This document shows positions 1-5,070 of a stretch of 6,325 nt of DNA, piece after piece (position 1 is the stretch's first letter; each line of letters opens with the position of its first letter). The translations under genes and the position numbers were made by a program. Location: the NCBI GenBank assembly GCA_007126835.1, contig SLAO01000042.1:1-6325 (forward strand), read 5' to 3'. This DNA is from Nitriliruptorales bacterium (GTDB lineage: Bacteria; Actinomycetota; Nitriliruptoria; Euzebyales; Egibacteraceae). The notes beneath the pieces are model-generated. The model saw only the letters and a list, made by a program, of their open reading frames with translations, did no database searches and was not told the DNA's origin.

Positions 1-101
1 CCTGCGACGCCCGCGACCGCGAGTCGGTCAAGGTCGTCATCGTCGAACTGCTCCAGACCGTCCTCGAAGAGGTCGCAGGGTCCGTGCCCGCCAACGCCTG
101 A
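1..101 (+). CDS. 3' end of a gene, probably an MglA/CvnD-like small GTPase (partial)
   Basis: An open frame enters from the left edge (first full codon at 3) and stops at TGA 99-101, giving 32 C-terminal residues that begin Cys-Asp-Ala-Arg-Asp-Arg-Glu-Ser-Val-Lys and continue as an amphipathic helix rich in Val, Leu and Glu. From family knowledge, this C-D-A-R-D-R-x-S-V-K segment followed by a terminal helix resembles the end of the actinobacterial conservon GTPases (CvnD, ATP/GTP-binding family), which are relatives of MglA, the GTPase that sets pilus polarity in Myxococcus. None of the GTPase G-motifs (P-loop, DxxG, N/TKxD) is in the window, so the assignment rests on the tail alone. The gene reads in the same direction as the pilus genes and ends 86 bases before the first prepilin, so it may share their transcript. 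No terminator is visible after it. The frame itself is well supported; the family is a moderate guess. Confidence 0.5.
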   Translation, partial: CDARDRESVKVVIVELLQTVLEEVAGSVPANA

Positions 102-174
102 CCGGGGGAGGCCTCAACCGCGTGGCACTCCGCGCCGATACACCAAGTCCAGAGCCCCGCCTGTCCCAACTGCC

Positions 175-180
175 GAGGAG
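175..180 (+). promoter_or_regulatory. Ribosome binding site deciding the first prepilin start
   Basis: GAGGAG lies 7 bases before ATG 188 and supports that start. A competing GTG at 122, in the same frame, has its own purine-rich stretch (GGGGGAGG, 104-111) 10 bases upstream, and would add 22 residues to the leader. The ATG is preferred because it gives a 14-residue prepilin leader of normal size rather than 36 residues. Confidence 0.6.
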
Positions 181-187
181 CGCGCAC

Positions 188-1432
188 ATGCTGAGCCGGA
201 TTCGCCGCCGCCTCGCCGGCGATGCGGGCATTTCCTTGGTCGAAATGCTGATCGCCATCATTGTGCTCGGCCTCATTTTGACCGGGCTGGCGACCACGCT
301 GATGGCCTCGCTGGTGTCGCTGCACAGCGACGAACTGCGGGTGCGCTCCAGTCAACTGGCCAACCAAGTGGTCGAGGACCTCCAGGCCGCCCCGTGGCAC
401 CAGGTGGGGTTCTACGAGGACGACACGGGTTACCAGGCGGAGTTCGATGGTGAGGACACCGTCACGCTGGGGTCGGAGCGCAACGGTGACCCCGGGCCCG
501 TCCCACAACGCTTCATCGAACGCTCCGACGTGGAGTACACCGTTACGACGAACATCACGTGGGTGGAGGTTTCGGGCGAGGGCGAAGCCCGGATGAAGGC
601 GTTCGACGTTCACCTTGGGTGGGAGGAGCGCGGATCACCGCGCAGCCACTCGGTTCGAGCTGTCCGTTCGCCCACTCCGAACGAGGTCGCTGTCGACGAG
701 GAGGACGAGCCCGACCAGTTCGAGATCACGTCGTTCTCGGTGAATCCGAGGCCGGTCCCGCTGCAGCCGCCTGACAACACCGCCGGTGAGATCAAAGTCC
801 GCCTACGCACGTCACAACCGGCCGACAGCGTGGTCAAGCCGACCCTGGTGATCGAAGGGGACGACGGGGAGGTGTCGGAGACCTGGGGCTCGTTCGAAGA
901 GGACGACTCGGTGGAGGACGCCCCCGAGGGCACGGCGTGGACATTGACGATCCCACCGGGTGACGGTCAGTTCACCCCTGGGGCGTATGAGTTCATTGCT
1001 GAGGCCGCCTCGGCGACGGAGTCGGACCAAGCCGTCGAGACCGTCTGGTTCGTCTACCCCTCCGACGAGAACATGGAGATCCAGGAACCCACCTTTGAGC
1101 CCGGTCCGTTCTGCCGGCCCAACGGGGGTCACAAGTCCACGCACTTCCCGGTCCACGTCGAATTCGAGGTCGAAGGTGCCAGCGGCGCCGACTCTGCGAA
1201 GCTGCTGTTCGAAGAGAGCGGGCAGGAGTTCTCCGCCGAGTTCACCGGCCTCACCGACGAGGGGGCGACGTTCGAGGCGGTCGTGCCCGAGGATACCGAG
1301 ATCGACAAGTCCCAAGCGCATCTGGTGCTGCATGCCTATCGACAGATCGACAGCCAAGAGGCGACGCTGGCGTACGCCGCCGCGGTCGAATCCACCAATC
1401 ACGCAGAGGACTGCTCAGGGGCCGAGTCATGA
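188..1432 (+). CDS. PilV/GspI-like minor prepilin with long acidic C-terminal extension
   Basis: This is a 414-aa pilin-like protein expected in the inner membrane and then in the pilus. A short basic leader (RIRRRLAGDAG) ends in Gly14, followed by Ile-Ser-Leu-Val-Glu: the class III prepilin peptidase site with Glu at mature position 5 (E19). A hydrophobic helix runs to about residue 40. A variable pilin-like part reaches about residue 165. After an acidic linker, two segments (about 179-291 and 320-405) look like beta-sandwich modules with alternating hydrophobic strands, similar in pattern to Ig-like folds. Only two cysteines are present, C309 and C409, flanking the last module and able to form a disulfide. 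By hand count there are about 79 Asp/Glu against 25 Lys/Arg. PilV/GspI-type minor pilins are usually 120-200 aa, so this one is about twice the normal length. Its stop overlaps the next start as ATGA, implying translational coupling. The pilin assignment is firm; the PilV label comes from gene order and is weaker. Confidence 0.85.
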   Translation: MLSRIRRRLAGDAGISLVEMLIAIIVLGLILTGLATTLMASLVSLHSDELRVRSSQLANQVVEDLQAAPWHQVGFYEDDTGYQAEFDGEDTVTLGSERNGDPGPVPQRFIERSDVEYTVTTNITWVEVSGEGEARMKAFDVHLGWEERGSPRSHSVRAVRSPTPNEVAVDEEDEPDQFEITSFSVNPRPVPLQPPDNTAGEIKVRLRTSQPADSVVKPTLVIEGDDGEVSETWGSFEEDDSVEDAPEGTAWTLTIPPGDGQFTPGAYEFIAEAASATESDQAVETVWFVYPSDENMEIQEPTFEPGPFCRPNGGHKSTHFPVHVEFEVEGASGADSAKLLFEESGQEFSAEFTGLTDEGATFEAVVPEDTEIDKSQAHLVLHAYRQIDSQEATLAYAAAVESTNHAEDCSGAES

Positions 1433-2019
1433 GGGCCCTGCGGCGGCGCATCAAAGCCGACGAGGGGCTCACCCTTGTCGAGTTGCTCATCGTCACGTTA
1501 CTGCTGGGCGTCGTCGGATCTGTCGTGACGACCGGCGTCATTCAGGGGATGCAGACGTCACGAGAAGCACAGGAGCGGATCCGGGCGCTCACCGAACTCG
1601 AGGCGGGCACGCACCGCGCCACCCGTGAACTGCGGGCGGCGAACCCCCTGTGGCCGGGCGTGGCTCACGATTCGGTAACCGCAACGGTCTACCGGGGCGA
1701 CACACGCTTCTCCTACACCTACGAGGCAAGCGCTGATGGCAGCGAGTTCGTGGAGCACCGGGTCGAGTTCGAAGACGAACAATCAGTCACCGCCGTGTCG
1801 GAAGCCACCACCGTCATCGCTGACGGCCTGGATCAGGAGTCGGTGACGACGTTCCGCTACTACGGCCGTGACGGCGAGCTGCTCGACCTGGACGACGAAG
1901 ACTTCAACGTCAGTCAAGTGTCCAAAGTCGCAGTGACGCTCGGGGCTGAGCTCAGCACCGGCGAGCTGGTCGAAGTCGAGACCGCAGTCGCCGTACGCAA
2001 TGCCGCCGATGGAGGATAA
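1429..2019 (+). CDS. PilW/GspJ-like minor prepilin
   Basis: This 196-aa prepilin has a 13-residue leader rich in Arg/Lys that ends in Gly13. It is followed by Leu-Thr-Leu-Val-Glu-Leu-Leu-Ile, a textbook prepilin peptidase site with Glu5 at E18. A membrane helix covers about residues 14-38, then the amphipathic continuation of the pilin spine (Q-E-R-I-R-A-L-T-E-L-E) to about 70. The C-terminal half has beta-strand character, with an F-R-Y-Y-G-R-D-G turn at about 157-164 and a late V-x-K-V-A-V-T-L strand; both are frequent in GspJ/PilW-type minor pseudopilins. No cysteine was noticed. The ATG overlaps the previous stop by four bases (ATGA), with AGGGG at 1417-1421 as ribosome binding site 7 bases upstream. 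The product probably joins its neighbours in a priming or tip complex. Assignment to GspJ/PilW rather than another minor pilin class relies on size, strand pattern and second position in the cluster. Confidence 0.85.
   Translation: MRALRRRIKADEGLTLVELLIVTLLLGVVGSVVTTGVIQGMQTSREAQERIRALTELEAGTHRATRELRAANPLWPGVAHDSVTATVYRGDTRFSYTYEASADGSEFVEHRVEFEDEQSVTAVSEATTVIADGLDQESVTTFRYYGRDGELLDLDDEDFNVSQVSKVAVTLGAELSTGELVEVETAVAVRNAADGG
2011..2016 (+). promoter_or_regulatory. Ribosome binding site of the PilX-like gene
   Basis: GGAGGA lies within the last codons of the preceding prepilin gene, 7 bases before ATG 2024. It favours ATG 2024 over the in-frame upstream ATGs at 2000 and 2009, which have no comparable site and would extend the leader by 8 or 5 residues with no recognisable feature. 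Confidence 0.75.
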
Positions 2020-2023
2020 GGCC

Positions 2024-3277
2024 ATGATCGAGACGCGTGGTAGGCGATGGGGCGACGACCGAGGTTCGCTTCCGCTTGCGCTGCTGGCTTCCATCATCGT
2101 GGGCGGACTCGTTGTCTCGCTGCTGGCGACCACGCTGGCCGGTCAGCGCGCCACCCGGTTCGATGAAGACTTCACCGCGGTGGTTCAGGTCGCCGAGGCC
2201 GGCGCCAACGAAGCCATCCACAAGATCGTGCGCGAGGGGGGATACGTCACCGACGCCACTGGCGTGGCCGGAGAGGGCACCTACGCGTGGCAGATCATCG
2301 ACGACAGCGGCCCTGACGAGCTCGACCGTTGGCTGGTCACCTCGACCGGCGAACTGCATGGCGTCGAGCGCACCGTCGACGTCGTGGTGGCCGAGCTGCC
2401 CAGGTTCTTCTTGGCAGCGTTCGCCGACACCCACCTGCAGATGCGCGGTGGGAACGAAGCCGACTCCTACGGTGAGGCGGGGTGGTTGACCGGCAACGGT
2501 GTGGTGGGCAGCAACGAGGACATCCGGCTGCACGGCAACTCGACGGGCGTCGACGCCGTGCATCTGTACAACTGGGACGCGTATCCCGGCGAGCAACGCT
2601 GCGTGCACGAGGGAGGCGACGACTGCGACGACGTGCTCGAGATGCCCGAGGCGATCGCTCCTTCCATGAGGATTGGTCCCGCGTTGGAGGTCGGCAGCGA
2701 GCAGCTGGAGACTGAGTTCATCGGCGAAAAGCTCGATCAGTGCCGCGAGGCCATGGGCGGCGGCGACCTGGAGTCGTGGAGCACCTCGGAGCACGGCAAC
2801 GTCATCTCGCCGACGGATGTGCTGCCCGACTCCGCTCCGGAACCGGAGTCCGAGGGCAACGCTGTCATGTGTGTCGAGAACTTTACGATCGCCCAAGACA
2901 CCACCGTGACCGTGTCTACCCCTGTCGAGGTCTACGTGGCGGGTGACATCAACATCGGCAACCACGTGGACCTGAACTGCCCGACGGGCGTGGGATGTGT
3001 CGCCGGCGAAGGCGGATCGTTCCCCAAGTCGGCAGACCTGCAGTTCTATGTCGACGGAGGTGACGTGAACATCGGCAACCAGGGCAACATCGCCGCAGCC
3101 TTCTACGCGCCGACGTCCGCGTGCTACGGGAATGGCTCCAACGCGCAAACCGAGATCTTCGGGGCGATGACGTGCGATCAGATCGCCAACCAGGGTGGTT
3201 GGTCGTTCCATTTCGACGATCGGCTCAAGGAAGTCGGAACAGGCCACTTGAGTGTCTCTGAATGGCGCGAGGAGTAG
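2024..3277 (+). CDS. PilX/GspK-like pilus assembly protein with repeat-like C-terminal domain
   Basis: This 417-aa exported protein has a pilin-like N-terminus: a charged leader ending in Arg13-Gly14, then Ser-Leu-Pro-Leu-Ala and a hydrophobic helix to about residue 40. The residue at mature position 5 is Ala19, not Glu; absence of Glu5 is known for GspK and many PilX-type proteins, which cap the fibre tip. A second conserved helix (D-F...V-V-Q-V-A-E-A-G-A-N-E-A, about 49-65) is typical of PilX N-terminal regions. The C-terminal part (about 125-400) contains strand-turn elements such as A-G-D-I-N-I-G-N (306-313) and G-G-D-V-N-I-G-N (345-352), plus A-A-A-F-Y-A-P. This resembles the beta-helical C-terminal domains found on PilX-like proteins (DUF7305 type). 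Eight cysteines (193, 201, 240, 283, 319, 325, 367, 384) suggest disulfides outside the membrane. It follows the PilW-like gene by four bases and precedes pilB by twelve. Confidence 0.75.
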   Translation: MIETRGRRWGDDRGSLPLALLASIIVGGLVVSLLATTLAGQRATRFDEDFTAVVQVAEAGANEAIHKIVREGGYVTDATGVAGEGTYAWQIIDDSGPDELDRWLVTSTGELHGVERTVDVVVAELPRFFLAAFADTHLQMRGGNEADSYGEAGWLTGNGVVGSNEDIRLHGNSTGVDAVHLYNWDAYPGEQRCVHEGGDDCDDVLEMPEAIAPSMRIGPALEVGSEQLETEFIGEKLDQCREAMGGGDLESWSTSEHGNVISPTDVLPDSAPEPESEGNAVMCVENFTIAQDTTVTVSTPVEVYVAGDINIGNHVDLNCPTGVGCVAGEGGSFPKSADLQFYVDGGDVNIGNQGNIAAAFYAPTSACYGNGSNAQTEIFGAMTCDQIANQGGWSFHFDDRLKEVGTGHLSVSEWREE

Positions 3278-3289
3278 GCGATCACCTCG

Positions 3290-4969
3290 ATGGCCAACGC
3301 GACCGGACAGCTTGCTGACGTCCTTTTAGGGGAGGAGCTGATCGCTCCCGAGGCGCTCCAGGGCGCGCGCGAGGAGCAGCAGCGTACCGGCAAGTCGCTC
3401 GGCCGGGTGTTGATCGAGCGGGAGCTGTTCACCGAAGCCGACCTCGTCGCCGCCCTGGCGCGTCACCTCGGGCTCGAGTACGTCGAGCTCACTGACCGCC
3501 AGATCGACACGGTGGCCGCGTCGCTGGTGCCCGAGTCGCTCGCGCGACGGCACGGGGTCGTGCCGATCTCCTTCGACGAGGACGGCCGGCTGGTCGTGGC
3601 GATGAGCGACCCCTCCAACGTCCTGGCCGTCGACGACGTCCGGACCGCGGCCGACCGCGACGTCCGCACCGTGGTGGCGACGCGCTCGGACATCCTGGGC
3701 GCGCTCGAGCGCTACGCGCGGATGGGCGATTCGGTCCAGGACCTCGCCGGCGAGATGGGCATCGACGACGAGCCCGACGACCTCGCAAGCGTCAAGGAGA
3801 TCGCCGAGGACGCCCCGATCGTCAAGTTCGTCAACGCGATCATCTCCCAGGCGGTGTCCGACCGCGCCTCGGACATCCACATCGAGCCCCAAGAGGACCA
3901 CATCCGGGTGCGCTACCGCGTCGACGGGGTGCTCCACGAGGTCACCACGCAGAACCGCAAGATCCACGCCGGCGTGGTCAGCCGCATGAAGATCATGGCC
4001 GACCTCGACATCGCCGAGCGCCGCGTCCCCCAAGACGGCCGCATCAGCCTGCGCACCGCCGGTAAGGCGATCGACCTGCGCGTGTCGACCCTGCCGACGG
4101 TGTTCGGCGAGAAGGTCGTCATGCGCATCCTCGACAAGTCATCGATCCTGCTCGAGCTGTCCGACCTGGGCTTCCTCGACCACAACTACCGGCGGTTCGA
4201 GGAGAGCTTCCGCAAGCCCTACGGCATGATCCTGGTCACCGGGCCGACCGGGTCGGGCAAGTCGACGACGCTGTACGCGACGCTGAATGTCATCAACAGC
4301 CCGGGCGTGAACATCGTCACGACCGAGGACCCCGTCGAGTACCGGCTTTCGGGCATCAGCCAGGTGCAGATGAACCCCAAGGCCGGGCTGACGTTCCCCA
4401 CGGCGTTGCGCTCGATCCTGCGCCAGGACCCCGACGTCGTCCTCGTCGGCGAGATGCGTGACACGGAGACGGCCAAGATCGGCATGGAGGCGGCGTTGAC
4501 CGGCCACCTGGTGCTGTCGACGCTGCACACCAACGACGCGCCGAGCGCGGTGAGCCGCCTGACCGAGATGGGTGTCGACGGCTTCCTCGTCGCCTCGTCC
4601 GTCGACTGCGTGCTCGCCCAGCGCCTGGCCCGGCGGCTGTGCGGCAAGTGCAAGCAGCCCTACGAGCCCAGCCCCGCCGAGCTCAAGGCCGCCGGGCTGC
4701 CCTGGGACGACAACGACGACCTGCCAACGCTGTACCGCGCGGTGGGCTGCGGCAACTGCGCAAAGACGGGATACCGGGGACGCCTGGCCGTCCACGAGGT
4801 CATGCAGGTCACCGAGGAGATCGAGCGTCTTATCGTCGAACGCGCCTCCACCGACGAGATCGCCAAGTTCGCCCGGGCGCAGGGAATGCGCACGCTGCGT
4901 GAGGACGGCCTCGCCAAGGTCCTGATGGGCCAGACCACGCTCGAAGAGGTCGCCCGGGTCGTCGTCTGA
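3290..4969 (+). CDS. pilB: Type IV pilus extension ATPase PilB
   Basis: A complete 559-aa cytoplasmic hexameric motor of the GspE/PilB family that powers pilin addition. An N-terminal MshEN-type domain (about 5-145) holds two 24-residue L-G-x-x-L-type motifs (7-30 and 36-59). The ATPase part follows: N2 domain from about 175 with A-S-D-I-H-I-E-P (193-200), Walker A GPTGSGKST (318-326), Asp box TTEDPVE (344-350), Walker B region with VGEMRD (386-391) and His box TGHLVLSTLHTND (404-416). A zinc-binding tetracysteine, C451/C454 and C487/C490, is characteristic of PilB/GspE and absent from PilT. Length is normal for PilB (about 550-570). A stop in the same frame at 3275 excludes any longer form, and ATG 3290 is the first usual start, though its ribosome binding site is distant (AGGAG 3270-3274, 15 bases). 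PilB is preferred over GspE because the prepilin genes precede it and a PilT-type gene follows. Confidence 0.96.
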   Translation: MANATGQLADVLLGEELIAPEALQGAREEQQRTGKSLGRVLIERELFTEADLVAALARHLGLEYVELTDRQIDTVAASLVPESLARRHGVVPISFDEDGRLVVAMSDPSNVLAVDDVRTAADRDVRTVVATRSDILGALERYARMGDSVQDLAGEMGIDDEPDDLASVKEIAEDAPIVKFVNAIISQAVSDRASDIHIEPQEDHIRVRYRVDGVLHEVTTQNRKIHAGVVSRMKIMADLDIAERRVPQDGRISLRTAGKAIDLRVSTLPTVFGEKVVMRILDKSSILLELSDLGFLDHNYRRFEESFRKPYGMILVTGPTGSGKSTTLYATLNVINSPGVNIVTTEDPVEYRLSGISQVQMNPKAGLTFPTALRSILRQDPDVVLVGEMRDTETAKIGMEAALTGHLVLSTLHTNDAPSAVSRLTEMGVDGFLVASSVDCVLAQRLARRLCGKCKQPYEPSPAELKAAGLPWDDNDDLPTLYRAVGCGNCAKTGYRGRLAVHEVMQVTEEIERLIVERASTDEIAKFARAQGMRTLREDGLAKVLMGQTTLEEVARVVV

Positions 4970-4981
4970 CGCACGGACCCG

Positions 4982-5002
4982 GCGTGTGCCTAAAGCCCAC
5001 GC
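4982..5002 (+). other. Imperfect hairpin between pilB and pilT
   Basis: In the 101-base gap after pilB, bases 4982-4989 pair with 4995-5002: eight positions with one T/C mismatch, around a five-base CTAAA loop. No T-run follows, so this is not a standard intrinsic terminator. It could act as a weak terminator, pause or RNA-stability element that sets the PilB:PilT ratio; the sequence shows only the pairing. Confidence 0.4.
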
Positions 5003-5030
5003 GCCGCACCGCCGAAGCAACACAGGAGAA

Positions 5031-5043
5031 GGGCCACCGGCCC
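5031..5043 (+). other. Short GC hairpin in the pilT leader
   Basis: GGGCC at 5031-5035 and GGCCC at 5039-5043 form a perfect five-pair stem with an ACC loop, 14 bases before the pilT ribosome binding site. A stem this short is expected by chance in DNA of this composition, so a role in translation or termination is only a possibility. Confidence 0.25.
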
Positions 5044-5057
5044 GTCGACGACGCCAC

Positions 5058-5062
5058 GGAGG
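5058..5062 (+). promoter_or_regulatory. Ribosome binding site fixing the pilT-like start
   Basis: GGAGG lies 8 bases before ATG 5071. It matters because it places translation upstream of the extra N-terminal module, supporting the view that the long form of the ATPase is the one made. A start nearer the PilT core would need another site, and I see no strong candidate. Confidence 0.8.
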
Positions 5063-5070
5063 CACCCCGC

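Noticed and set aside
102..187. Promoter for the pilus cluster in the 86-base gap
   Set aside because: No convincing -35/-10 pair is visible; the gap contains purine-rich ribosome-binding-like stretches and a GAGGCCTC palindrome at 108-115 only. The genes may be read through from upstream.
2835..2848. Inverted repeat with six-base arms (CTCCGG / CCGGAG) and a two-base centre
   Set aside because: It lies inside the coding sequence of the PilX-like protein, in a Pro/Glu/Ser stretch encoded by similar codons; probably chance in GC-rich coding DNA.
1952..3247. Long open frame on the minus strand (431 codons) opposite the PilX-like gene
   Set aside because: It is antisense to a gene with clear pilin features, has a composition expected of shadow frames in high-GC DNA (rich in Arg, Val, His, Gly), and shows no recognisable domain.
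4247..4269. 23-base direct repeat between pilB and the pilT-like gene (second copy at 6022-6044)
   Set aside because: It encodes the conserved Walker A loop in both ATPases, and a second shared stretch of about 19 bases encodes the Walker B region. Both are explained by homology and similar codon use, not by a mobile repeat.
4970..5070. Possible cyclic di-GMP riboswitch in the pilT leader
   Set aside because: The idea fits pilus control, but I cannot match the conserved core of the GEMM classes, and only short simple stems are visible.
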